From the NCBI GenBank assembly GCA_023935145.1, contig CM043699.1, positions 63,642,638 to 63,706,637 of the forward strand: DNA of 64,000 nucleotides, given 5' to 3'. The translations under genes were made by a program, and so were the position numbers. Source of the stretch: Bretschneidera sinensis (taxonomy: Eukaryota > Streptophyta > Magnoliopsida > Brassicales > Akaniaceae). Positions 32,487 through 43,761 of this stretch are shown here, piece after piece (positions within the stretch are counted from its first letter, which is position 1; each line of letters begins with the position of its first letter). The notes below the pieces were generated by a model. That model was not told where the DNA came from. It made no database searches and saw only the letters and a program-made list of their open reading frames with translations.

Positions 32487-33849
32487 TGTTGTGCGTTTAT
32501 TTACATAAATAAATAAGCAAATAATCGTATTTGCTTTACTTGCAAGTGCACAAGGTCAACAGTGTAGTATAGTGTGTGAATGCAAGATCATCTCCACAGA
32601 GATTGGTGAATTTTGATTTAGAATTATATTCACAATGTAATAGAAATAATAAACGAGTTGATTTTGATAAAGATAAAATAATAAGGATAAAGGTGTAGGG
32701 ACTTGATATCCACCACTAATTATGCTACCACAACAAAACAGTATGCCAATGCTTTACTCATGTCATGAATACCTAATGTTTGTCAACCTAAGGGCATGGT
32801 ATCTACTCCTTAAGCTATTGATCTCCCTAAGCAATGAGTTAGGCATGGTATCTACTCTAACTCTTTTCTCTCTCAAGGGATTTAACATGGTGTATGTTGA
32901 GTTGTTCCTTAAGAGAGCATAGGATCTATGGAAATCGTCAACCACACGGGACCTAGGGCATGGTATCTACTCCCAGTTTCCCATGTTGATTAACTCAAGA
33001 ATCCGGTGTGGATATCTTTTGTTACTAATTTCAGACACAGGACTCGGTCATCCAAATTGATCTAACTAACAAGTCCATACCACATGCACATATTGATCAG
33101 ACATATACATATGAGGAATTTAAATAAAAGCAAGTATTAATCAAGTTAAGCAACACAACATAAATATTGCAAAGGCGCCAATACTAAATTTATTGAGTAA
33201 ACATAATTAGAGCTTCAACCAAGCCCTACTAAGAATTTAATTACACATAATAAAATAAAAAGGAAAGAAGAAACCCAAAAACATTATGGAGAAGAGTCAT
33301 CAATTCGTCTCCACGGTCTCCTTCTGGCCTCCGGCCTCCCGACCTAAAACTAAACTAAAACTAAAAGAAGATTGAAAAATAAAAGAAGGGCTTAGATCTA
33401 AGAAATGATGATTTGTATGTGCTTTACAAGTGTATTTATAGGGCTTGAGTAGTCCTAGAAGGCTCATGAGTTCCTAAACTTTCCTAAAACACAAAACTCT
33501 CTTATTTCCAAAATAAAATTATGCAGTTTACTGTTCACGCCCATACATGTGCGCTCGATCGCATGTGTCTTACCCTTGATCGCAGTTCTGCGCTCGATCC
33601 TTCATGCGTGCGAACGATCGCATGTGCGCTCGATCACACGTAGTAGTGTGATCGATCGCAATTTGACCAGAAGCTGCTCCAGGATTTCCAGACTTCTTCC
33701 CTTAAGTGCCAAAACTGCTTATTTTCTTTGAAGACCCTATAAAAACATGTGAAACACACAAATGAGGCAAAATGAACTAAATTAACATAACTAAGGATCT
33801 AACAAATGTAAATAAGGGGGCTTAAATATGAATATTTAAGCACCTATCA
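32487..33849 (-). repeat. Athila-3 right LTR (5' LTR of the element)
   Basis: TGTTGTGCGTTTATTTACA to CACCTATCA, 1363 bp, followed by the TSD TGAAT. The CGATCG cluster is at 33549-33662, about 110-220 bp upstream of the TATA box in the element's direction. Confidence 0.93.
33433..33440 (-). promoter_or_regulatory. Probable TATA box of the Athila-3 5' LTR
   Basis: TATAAATA on the minus strand lies about 410 bp from the LTR start, just downstream of the CGATCG motif cluster. The same arrangement is present in the other Athila LTRs (near 4112, 15645, 22190 and 29445). Confidence 0.65.
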
Positions 33850-33931
33850 TGAATGCAAATATTCTATCGTGGTAATGCATTGTTTAATACATATATACAT
33901 ATGTATATGAATTGCTATATGGTGTGGTTAA

Positions 33932-34842
33932 TGTTGGTATTTCTCTAAGAATTAAACAGGAGAAGAAATCAGCTTCAGATACAGCTGTGCGCCGCGGCCC
34001 AGGAGGTGTGCGCCGCGGCCTCCAGCAAGGATGAAGAATGGAGAAGCCTCCCTTAGGTGTGCACCATAGCACAAGGTGGTGTGTGCCGCGGTGCCCAGCA
34101 CCTGGAGGTTGTGTGCCCTGGTCTGGGCCGCAACCAGCCCTAGTCTGGGCAGTGGCTAGCCTTGCTCTGGGAAGCGGCGCTAGGCACACCTGAAGCTTCA
34201 TTTTGGGCACTTTGAGATAGTGCGTGGAACATGGTTAAAACGTACAGGATTACTTAGACTCTTAGAGAGCCATGAGTATTTGGTTCTTGAGATCTAAGGG
34301 TTGAGATTGATCTCAAAGATTGGATGAGGTAGTCATTGCTCTATATAAAGGGTCATCTAGGAGCCATTCAAGGGGTGATGTGCCATTCAAGGTGTGATGT
34401 GAATGACATATGAATGTGTGTGAAATAGAACACATGGTGTGTGAGAGTGCAAAGACACTAAACACAGGAGAGACTCATTCAAGAGAGGCTGGTTGTTTAG
34501 AGAGATAGTAGTATAGATTGGGGATTCAAGGGGTTTGTAATTGGAATTTTCTTAGGAAAAATTCCAGGTAAACACTAGTCTTTATCACTTTATTTTTCTT
34601 TTCTTTCGTTCTTCAAGAACTTGAGGATTCTTGAAGAGGTGTTGCTGTAATTGTAAGAACTCCATTGATTTAGTACAGAGAGCTCGGAGGAGCTCATGGG
34701 GACGTAGGCACATTGTCGAACCTCGACAATAATTGCTTGTGTTCTTTCTTTGCTTGATTGCTGTATCTATTCCTTACAAGTCATTCTAGACTTGGGTGTC
34801 TGGAAGATCACCACCAGGGCATCTTGAAGGTGATTTCCAACA
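33932..34842 (+). repeat. Copia-3 5' LTR
   Basis: The LTR is 911 bp, TGTTGGTATTTCTC to CCAACA. GTGCGCCGCGGCC repeats are at 33985-34190 and the TATA box at about 34342. The PBS-like TAGTATCAGAGC follows at 34844. Confidence 0.9.
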
Positions 34843-35158
34843 GTAGTATCAGAGCTAGAACATCGGTTATCGGAGTAAGACTCCAAGAATCAAAGGCCAA
34901 CTTCTTGGGGGATTCAAGAACAGAGTAGAGATCAATATCTGATCGTGTTCTTGAGGTGATTCAAGAATGGAGTAGAGATCAATATCTGATCGTGTTCTTG
35001 AGGTGATTCAAGAACGAAGTAGAGATCAAGATCTGATTGTTTTCTGGAGGGTGATTCAAGAACAGTATTGAGATCAATCTTTGATCGTGTTCTTGAGATT
35101 TAGAAGAAGTTGGAAAGTAATTGTGGGTGCTGCACAAATTTGGGATTTTCTCCGCAAG

Positions 35159-35722
35159 ATGGGTTCGGACTTCATTGTTGAGAAGTTTGATAGAAAAAGA
35201 GACTTTGCCCTTTGGAAGTGGAAAATCAAAGCGGTTCTTATGCAACTAAAGGTGGACTTGGCGATTGGAGAAGATGACACTTTTCCAGCAAGTATCATAG
35301 AGGTCCAGCAGAATGAGATGAAGAAGATGGCATACAGCACCATCTTTCTATACATGTCGAATTATATCACAAAGGAGTGCAGAGACTCGGAAGATCCAGC
35401 TGTCATTTGGAAGAAACTAGATGAGTTGTTTCTTACCAAGACTCTCCATAATAAGAGGTATATTAAAAAATGAATCTTTGCTTTTAAAATGGATCCTGAT
35501 AAAGAGTTGCAAGATAATCTTGATCCAAGATAATCAAGTGCAGAAGGGTTTTTTGTTAGAGGAAGGCCAGCAACTCGGTATGGTAGCAACATACATGGCT
35601 ACTACCAAGACAAACCACAAGGTAGAGGAGAAAGCCATGGGAGAGTGCACTCTAAAATGAGATTTGGAGAAAAGAGATGCTTCTACTGCCATAAGGAGCG
35701 TCATTTCAAGAAAGATTACAAG
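35159..35722 (+). pseudogene. Copia-3 gag with central deletion
   Basis: The start is ATG of MGSDFIVEKFDRKRDFALW. The frame runs to a stop after NKRYIKK. After KELQDNLD the sequence jumps to the region before the knuckle, so about 250 bp are missing. The knuckle reads CFYCHKERHFKKDY, with its Gly and last Cys changed. Confidence 0.82.
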
Positions 35723-35778
35723 CCAAGAATAGAAAGGCTTCGGTTTCCAAAGGAGAACAGCAAGATAATGTTCTTGTT

Positions 35779-37632
35779 GTGTGCTCAAATGTGAGCAGGA
35801 GGCAAGGCAGTGAGAAATGGATCCTGGATTTTGGGTGCACTTATCACATGTGCCCTCACAGGGATTGGTTCAAGAATTTCAAGGAAACCAATGATGGAAA
35901 GTTCTTCCTGGGGAATGATACTTCTTGCCAAGTGAGGGGCACAAAAGATATCCAGATGAGGATGTTTGATGGAATGACTAGGCTGTTGAGGAATGTGCGA
36001 TATCTTTTAGAGTTGAGAAGAAATTTGATCTCATTAGGTCAGCTAGATTCCATAGGGTACACATATAAAGCAGAGGGAGGAAAGATCAAGGTAACCAAGG
36101 GATCTTTGATAGTGATCAAAGCAGCAATGAAGGATGGTCTCTATGAGTTGATCGGAGACATGAAGATCAAGGGTCAAGCAGCAAGCTTGATGGCTGAGAT
36201 GGATAAGGCAACCTTTTGGCACAATCGCTTGGGACACATAACAAAAAGGGCCTGCAAGTTCTCAGCAAGAATGGTCTACTTAATGGTGACAAAGTAGAGG
36301 AACTTGATTTCTACGAATGTTGTGTTCTTGGGAAACAACATCAGGTCAGCTTCAACTCCGGAGTGCACAAGTCTAAGGGCATTCTTGACTACATTATGTG
36401 GATCTTTAGGGGCCAGCAAGAACACCATCACAGGGAGATAATCTTTACTTTCTGTCTTTAATTGATGATTATTCAAGAAAGGTTTGGGCTTATTTGTTTA
36501 AAAATAAATCAGATGCTTTGAATAAGTTAGTGGTGTGGAAAAAGCTGGAAGAAACTCAAACATGCAGGGTACTTAAGGTATTAAGAACCGATAATGGCTT
36601 AGAATTTTATAAGAAGGAACTTGATCAATTCTGTAAGTTAAATGGGATTCTAAGACATAGAACGGTTGTGAAAACCTCTCGGCAAAATGGAGTTGCTTAG
36701 AGGATGAATAAGACCCTTATGAAAAAGGTTAGGTGCATGATTATTGGATCCGGATTACCCAAATGTTTTTAGAGGGAAACAGTGTCTACTGCATCGTATT
36801 TGGTTAATAGATCACCCTTTAGGGCTTTAGTCCTTAAACTCCCGAGGAGATGTGGAGTGAAAAACCCCCTGAGTTGAACAACCTTAGAATTTTTGGGTGT
36901 GCTGCGTTTGTACATCAAAAGGATGATAAACTTAGACCAAGGTCTAGAAAGTATGCGTTTCTAGGATATGGGGAAGGGGCTAAGGGGTATAGGTTGTGGT
37001 CCTTAGAGCAAAAAGGAATGAAACTAATAATAAATAGGGATGTCATTTGTAATGAGCATGTATTTCCAAATTTGGAGAAAACTAACCCTGCAGGGGATAG
37101 TGAGCAAACCAGTTCGGTATTTGTGGAGCATAGCATCAAGGAAAATTCAGTTCAGGTAGAGCAAGGAAGGCAAGAAAGTTCGGACCAGGTAGAGCCCATT
37201 GATGAATGCCAAGCTCAGGACACTCGAGAGGAGGCTGAACTAGAAGAGGATGATGCAGCAAGTCATAATGACTATCAGCTCACAAGGGACTGGGAAAGGA
37301 GGCTGGTCAGACCACCTTTAAGATATGGTTTTGTCGCTGCGAATGCAGCAGCTCCTTGGACAGAAGGAGGGATAAGTGAACTAGAAACTTTCATGGATGC
37401 CATGGGATGTAAGGATTCGTCAAGATGGAAGCTAGCTATGGAGGAAGAAATGCATTCTTTGAGGAAGAATAACTCTTGGGAATTGGTGCACATTCCAAGA
37501 AAACAGAGAGTACTGGATTGTAAGTGGACTTACAAGATCAAAGAAGGGAACCCTCTAAGGAATAAAGTCCGGAACAAGGCTAGGCTGGTGGCGAAGGGGT
37601 TCACGCAAAGAGAAGACATAGATTTCACATAA
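35779..37632 (+). pseudogene. Copia-3 protease, integrase and N-terminal RT
   Basis: The protease triad reads DFG (WILDFGCTYHM) in place of DSG. The zinc region has HNRLGHITK, then a frameshift, then CCVLGKQH. The first integrase Asp region is frameshifted, while LRTDNGLEF and SRQNGVA remain (36494-36700). The 260-codon frame 36850-37632 carries FGCAAFVHQKDDKL, the acidic linker and the RT entry up to KGFTQREDIDFT. The pol is inactive. Confidence 0.82.
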
Positions 37633-37639
37633 ACTTTCT

Positions 37640-38382
37640 CACATGGACACAAGGTGGAGGAAAGGGTGAGTATCCTCATCTATGCTGATGAAATGCTGTT
37701 GGTTGGGAACAGTAGGGAGAGGATAGAAAGGTTCACATCTCAACTCAGTGAAGAGTTCGAGATGAAGGATCTTGGCCTTGCACAAAAGATCATTGGGATG
37801 AGAAGAATTTGGGAAAGGGAGAGAAACAAGTTGAAGGTTTCTCAGTCTTCCTACAAAAAAAAGGTGTTGTCTAAGTTTTCTATGGAATATGGTAAACCAT
37901 TGAAGATTCCCCTTGCTAGTCATTTCAAGTTCTCCAGCGAACAATGTCCTGGAATGGATGAGGAGAAGAAGGAAATGAAAAAGGTCCCTTACTCTAATGC
38001 GGTTGGATCAGTCATGTTCATGATGGTAAGCATTAGACCTGACATTTCTCGGGCAATTAGAGTTCTCAGCAGATTTGTGAGTAATCCCAGAAAGAAGCTT
38101 TGGCTTGGGATAAAGTGGTTGCTAAAGTATTGGAAGGCTTAGTGGCAGCCAGTGGTAGCACTCTCAACAACCGGGGTAGAGTACATAGCGGCTTCGGAAG
38201 CCATAAAGGAGGCTATGTGGTGCAAAGGGTTGTTGGATGAGTGGAAGGTCCTAAAAGAGCAGGTGGTGGTGTCTTCGGATAGCCAAAGTGTATGGCACTT
38301 GTGTAGGAACCCGGTGTTCCATGAGAGGACTAAGCATATGGATGTTCGGTATCATTTTGTTCGGGAAAATGTTACGGAATGA
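37640..38382 (+). pseudogene. Copia-3 C-terminal RT and RNase H, deleted
   Basis: After DFT the sequence jumps to GHKVEERVSILIYADEMLLVG, so roughly 300 bp of RT fingers and palm are missing and the catalytic box YVDD reads YADE. The RNase H region is also cut: LGIKWLLKYWKA is followed by a stop and then WQPVVALSTT, skipping the first catalytic Asp block (GYADSDYG). The rest is SDSQSVWHL and ERTKHMDVRYHF. Confidence 0.85.
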
Positions 38383-38580
38383 TGCATTCATGTGGACAAA
38401 GTCGCAACAGAAGAAAATCTTGCAGATTTAGGTACTAAAGTTCTACCTCTAAGCAAGTTCAATCATTGCCTTAGACTTCTTAGGATTGGAGTCGGTTGAT
38501 ATGGTGACTTAAGTTAAGTTTGGATCCTGAGTTCTCTGCACAATGGGTTCAGGTTTAATCCCTTAAACAAAGGTAGAGAT

Positions 38581-39448
38581 TGTTGGTATTTGTCTAAAGA
38601 TTAAACAGGAAAGAAGTCAGCTTCAGATACAGCTCTGCACCATGGCCTCCAACAAGGGATGAAGAATAGAGAAGCCTCCCCCAGGTGTGCGCCACAGCAT
38701 AGGGTGGTGTGCGCCGTGGCTCCCAACACCTAGAGGTCGTGTGCCTTAGTCTGGGCCGCGGCCAGCCCTGCTCTGGGTTGCCGCCCCAGGCACACCTGAA
38801 GCTTCATTTTGGGCACTTTGAGATAGTGCGTGGAACATAGTTAAAACGCACAGGATTACTTAGACTCTTAGAGAGCCATGAGTCTTTGGTTCTTGAGATC
38901 TAAGAGTTGAGATTGATCTCAAAGATTGGATGAGGTAGTCATTACTCTATATAAAGGGTCATCTAAGAGCCATTCAAAGTGTGATATGCCATTCAAGGTG
39001 TGATGTGAATGACATATGAATGTGCGTGAAATAGAACACATGGTGTTTGAGAGTGCAAAGACACTAAGCACAGGAGAGACTCATTTAAGAGAGGCTGGTT
39101 GTTTAGAGAGATAGTAGTATAGATTGGGGATTCAAGGGGTTTGTAATTGGAATTTTCTTAGGGAAAATTCCAGGGAAACACTAGTCCTTATCATTTTCTT
39201 TTTCTCTTCTTTCGTTCTTCAAGAACTTAAGGATTCTTGAAAAGGTGTTGCTGTAATTGTAAGAACTCCATTGATTTAGTACAAAGAGCTCGGAGGAGCT
39301 CACGGGGACGTAGTCACATTGCCGAACCTTGACAACAATTGCTTGTGTTCTTTCTTTGCTTGATTGTTGTATCTGTTCATTACAAGTCATTCTAGACTTG
39401 GGTGTTTGGAAGATCACCACTTGTGCATCTTGAAGGTGATTTCCAACA
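38581..39448 (+). repeat. Copia-3 3' LTR
   Basis: The LTR is 868 bp, TGTTGGTATTTGTC to CCAACA, preceded by the purine-rich AACAAAGGTAGAGA. Confidence 0.9.
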
Positions 39449-41199
39449 GTTAAATATATAGTAAAAGCGTGGGAAGGTAATGAAAATGAATGATATTACT
39501 TATTTGGAAAATTTATGTTGAAGATATGTTCCGTTGGTAAACTAATGATTAAATGTTAGCTAAATGAGTTTGAGAAGTTGCAAAGGGCAAATCCCTAAAA
39601 GTATTGGCAAATGTTTAAACTTTAGAAATAGTTGTTAAGAGAATGTAAAAAGAATTGAACAAAATGAAGTCATAAATGAATGAATCATTATATGTATGTG
39701 AATGGTGATAAAATTAATTGAACCTATGATGAACAGATATGATGGAAGGACAATTGAAATAATAGCTTGAGGTTGAAATGTTTTTGAATTTTTATGTTGT
39801 GTTTGCCATTAAAAGTGTGGAGGATCCAAGAAGTTGTGGAGGTAGTGCTAAAAACTTGTAAGAATTATGGATTTTAAAATGTGTTATTGATGATGAGAGA
39901 ATGATATGTTGGTGAAATTTTAACAAAATCAACAAGTGTGAAAAAGGATAAAGGATAAATTATTTGAATAAATAATTGACATAGTGAGAAACGTGATGTT
40001 AAGAATGATTGAGATAAAAAGGGAAAAACAATTTGAGTATAGAAATGGTGGTGTTCAGTTAATGACAAAGAAAATTTTTATGATAGTTGAAATTTGAAGA
40101 AAGATAATAAAGGAAATATCTACTTATTTTGAATAGAAATTCATGGGAATAATCTTAGTAACTCATGTAGTTGATTGGAAGTATGTGTTTATAGAAGGGA
40201 GTTGAATTATGAAATTTAAATTTAAATCTTTGAGGAAGGAAGCCGTTGTGTGAAATTGTAAGGGAAATTCTATGTTGAATCGAAATCAAATTTAAGTATG
40301 ATGAGGTATAAATCAAAGGACATTGGTAAATTTCCTCTAGAACTTGGGAATCTTGTGAAATATTTAAAAAGGTGATTAGATCAAAGATTTGTGCTTGTCA
40401 GCCTAAAAGTTCTACTTTATTTGGAGATGTAAGTTATGAAATGCAAGTTTGAAGCTAGTGAAAGATGGGAAATGGTCAAAATGTAAAGTTTAGAAATTGT
40501 TGAGTGATTTGATCTTGGTATAGTTTGGGTAAAAAGAAAAGAACGGTAACTAGGGAAAGCTTAAGGTGTGTGACTAACCTTAAAGATTATAAAATTTAAT
40601 AAGGGTGTTAATGGGATATAGTATGGAAGATTAAGAGCTAGGTAAGGTATAAAAAAGTTAGAATAATTGTTGTGAAGAGAATTAAGGATTAGATGTGAGG
40701 TCAAGAGGATTTGGATAAGGATTTGTTGGATGAGTTAGAGCTGTGATTGAGAATCATTGAATATGATTTTCACTTTGGCCTAGTAACAAAGATTTGACAA
40801 TTTCTAATTAATGAAGTAAATAAAATCGTGGAGAACAAAGAAACTAGCTTGTGGTTTGTCGAAATTTTGAAGAATAATATAAAGGATGAAATTTGGGAGA
40901 AAGGTTTGGTAAAGGAGATAGTTAGAGAAAAATCAAAATTTATGAAACAGAGTAAGTTCTAAAATCTGACTTGAAGAGTTAGATGTAGTAGAGTTTAAAT
41001 TATAATAGAGAGAATTTAAATTTTTCAAGACTATGTATATAATAAGTGAGTAATTAAATTCAGAAAGGGTCAAGTAGTAGTGATTTTGAAGTTGTCTATG
41101 TGATTGAGAGGAACTTAGGAAAGTTTTAAAGAAATCTGGGAGATTGTTACTAACTATATATTTTGGGACAAGAGTATTTAAGCATGTAAAAAAGTTAAA
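39449..41199. other. AT-rich non-coding segment of the old Gypsy-type element
   Basis: The segment lies between the Copia-3 and Copia-4 insertions and is purine-rich and AT-rich with no frame above about 65 codons. I see no pol motif in either strand. It resembles 47213-48800 in composition and is probably LTR U3 or a decayed internal region of the element whose LTR ends at 51054. Confidence 0.4.
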
Positions 41200-42193
41200 T
41201 GTTGGAAATCACCTTGACAAGATGCCCAGGTGGTGATCTTCCAAACACCCAAGTCTAGAATGACTTGTAGAAAGAAATACAACAATCGAAAGCAAGAAAG
41301 AAAAGAAGACAAGCGATTTATTATCGAGGTTCGGCAATAGCCTATGTCCCCGTGAGTTCCTCTAAACTCTCTGCACTAAATCAATGGTTCTTTACAATTA
41401 CAGCAACCCTCTTCAAGAAGCTCAAGTTCTTGAAGAAACCAAGAAGAGAAGAAAGAAGATGATAAAAACTATTACAATGCTCTCTATCTATACTACTCTC
41501 TCTTCTTTACAACCAGCCTCTCTACAATGAGTCCCTATTGTGTTTTGTGTCTTTGCACTCTCACACAATTCTCTCTTGTATTGTGTCTTGTCACTCTTTA
41601 CAATTGATCTCAAATTATGTCACAACAATATATCTATAATGAAGCTAGGTGACCCTTTATATAGTGCACCAACTTCTTGTCCAATCTTGAGAGTCAATCT
41701 CCACCCTTAGATCTTGATGACCACTTAACCATGGCCCTCCATCAATCCTAAGTGGTGTTATGCATTTTAACCTTGCATTCACACACCTAAAAGGAGGTTT
41801 AAACAAGCTATCCATGTGTGCTTCAGTGTGCCTAGCGCCTAGGCGTTGAACAGGGGGTGGTGAGGCGCTAGGCAAAGGTCCTTTGCACCATGTTCTGGGC
41901 GGTGCAGTACTGGTGGAGGGGCGGTACGGCACTGCTCTTCTTCAAATAGCATCCTTGCTGGGCGGTGAGGCACTGGTGAAGAGGTGGTGAGGCACACATT
42001 GATGCTGGCCTTCACACAGCAGTGCGCACTACTTTGCTTTGTTGATTAGGGGTGTGCACACACACCCAAATTGATGCACACACATGTGTGCACTCCTTTA
42101 ACATGCTGTATTTTAATCTTCCAACCTTGGTTTAAACTTTAACCATCTTTGAACCATGTTTAGACATGTTTAAACCTTAGACAAATACCAACA
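41200..42193 (-). repeat. Copia-4 left LTR (3' LTR of the element)
   Basis: TGTTGGAAATCACC to CCAACA on the plus strand, 994 bp. The purine-rich tract (minus strand) lies at 42194-42212. Confidence 0.9.
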
Positions 42194-42273
42194 ATCTCTA
42201 CCTTTGTCTAAGTGTTTAAACCCGAACCATTGTGTAGAGAGCTTCAGGATCCAAACTCATTTTAGGTCATCAA

Positions 42274-42830
42274 TTAACCAACTCCAATCCTAAGTAGTCC
42301 AAGGCAATGATTGAACTTACTTAGAAGTAGAACTTTAGTACCTAAATCTTCCACAGGATTTTCTTTTGTGGCTACCTTGTCCATATGGATGCATCCTTTC
42401 GTAACATTTTCCAGAATGAAATGATACCAAACATCTATGTGCTTTGTCCTCTCATGGAACACTGGATTCTTACACAAGTGCAATGCACTTTGACAATTCG
42501 AAAACACCACAACCTGCTCCTTCAGTACCTTCAACTCTTCTAGCAACCCTTTGCACCACATAGCCTCCTTAATGGCCTTCGTAGTTGCTATGTACTCAGC
42601 CTCGGTTGTTGAGAGTGCTACTACTGGCTATAACTGAGCCTTCCAACTTACACAACATCTGTTTAAGTTGAAGAAGTAGGAGGTAATCGATCTCCTTTTA
42701 TCCTAGTCTGCTCCATAGTTTGAATCTGTAAAACCCTCAAGGCAGATGGACTTACCCCTCTTCTCATAAACCAGCCCTACTTCTAGGCTTCCCTTTAAGT
42801 ACCTCAGCAACTACTTCATACCAAGCCAAT
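42274..42830 (-). pseudogene. Copia-4 RNase H
   Basis: The frame 42561-42274 has MWCKGLLEELKVLKEQ, FSNCQSALHL (SDSQ changed to SNCQ) and ERTKHIDVWYHF. The upstream part (42830-42562) still contains the GYADSDYG block in another frame with changes. The changed SDSQ motif removes a catalytic Asp. Confidence 0.78.
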
Positions 42831-42831
42831 A

Positions 42832-43341
42832 CTACTTTCCGGGATTACTCATAAACCTACTGAGAACACTCATTACATGAGCAATGTCAAGTCTATTGCT
42901 TACCATAGTGAACATAACAGAACCAACAACACTATAATAAAGGACTTTTTCCATTTCTTTCTTCTCCGCCTCCGATCTCGGACATTGATCGCTGGAGAAC
43001 TTGAAATGACCAGTAAGGGGAACCTTCACTGGTTTTCTATCTTCCATAGAGAACTTAGATATCATCTTCTCTATGTAGGAAGTTTGAGAGATCTTCAAAC
43101 TATTTCTCTCCTTTTCCTGGATTATACACATCCCAAGGATCTTTTGTGTAAGGCTAAGATCCTTCCTCTCGAACTCCTCACTAAGTTGAGATGTAAACCT
43201 TTCCATCCTCTTCCTGCTGTTCCAAACCAACAGCACATCAATGACATAGATGAGGATACTCACCATCTTCTCCACCTTGTGTCCAAGTGAGAAAGTTTCT
43301 GTGAAGTTTATGTCTTCTGTTCTCATGAACCCATTCGCCAC
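42832..43341 (-). pseudogene. Copia-4 reverse transcriptase with central deletion
   Basis: The frame reads MANGFMRTEDINFTETFSLGHKVEKM. RT entry (FTETFS) passes directly to GHKVE, omitting the region that in Copia-5 holds DVKKTFLHGELD and LYGLKQSPRQW. The catalytic box reads YVIDVLL in place of YVDDMLL. The enzyme must be inactive. See Copia-3 for the identical junction. Confidence 0.88.
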
Positions 43342-43761
43342 CAGCCTATCCTTGTTCTAGACTTCATCTCCTGGAGGGTACCCTTCTTTGACCTTGTAGA
43401 TCCATCTACAATCCACAACTCTCTATTTTTCTGATTTAGGCACCAACTCCCAAGAGTTGTTTTTCATCAAAGAATTCATTTCTTCCTCCATAGCCAGTTT
43501 TTAGTTTGACGAATCCTTACATTCCATGGCTTCCATGTAAGTTTATAGTTTAACCTCTCATTCTATCCAAGGAGCTGCGACATTAGCATCCGCAAACCCA
43601 TATCTCAAAGGTGGTCTAACCACCCTCCTTTCCCGGTCTCTTGTGAGCTGGTAGTAATTATGACTTGCTGCATCAACCTCTTCTTGTTCAGCCTCTTCTT
43701 GAGTTTCTTGAGTATGGTCTTCGTTCAAGGGCTCTAGCTGGCCCGAACCCTCTTACTTTCC

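Larger units (their letters stand above)
28485..33849 (-). mobile_element. Athila-3: short non-autonomous Athila-like element with complete LTRs
   Basis: The element is 5365 bp with two LTRs of exactly 1363 bp (28485-29847 and 32487-33849) and a perfect TSD, TGAAT (28480-28484 and 33850-33854). The PBS matches tRNA-Asp at all 18 positions. The internal region is only 2639 bp and codes for a shortened Gag and a pol-linker remnant. The capsid domain, protease, RT, RNase H and integrase are gone. The intact cis signals imply mobilisation in trans. By eye the two LTRs differ at about 14 of the first 220 positions, so the insertion is not very recent. Confidence 0.93.
33932..39448 (+). mobile_element. 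Copia-3: Tork-like Copia element with internal deletions
   Basis: This 5517-bp plus-strand element has LTRs 33932-34842 and 38581-39448 and a perfect TSD, GTTAA (33927-33931 and 39449-39453). Relative to Copia-1 it lacks the middle of gag, the central RT region and part of RNase H. The RT deletion has the same junction as Copia-4. Many stops are present. Confidence 0.93.

Noticed and set aside
39449..41199. Possible chromovirus pol in the AT-rich block
   Set aside because: No RT, RNase H, integrase or chromodomain motif could be read in any frame.
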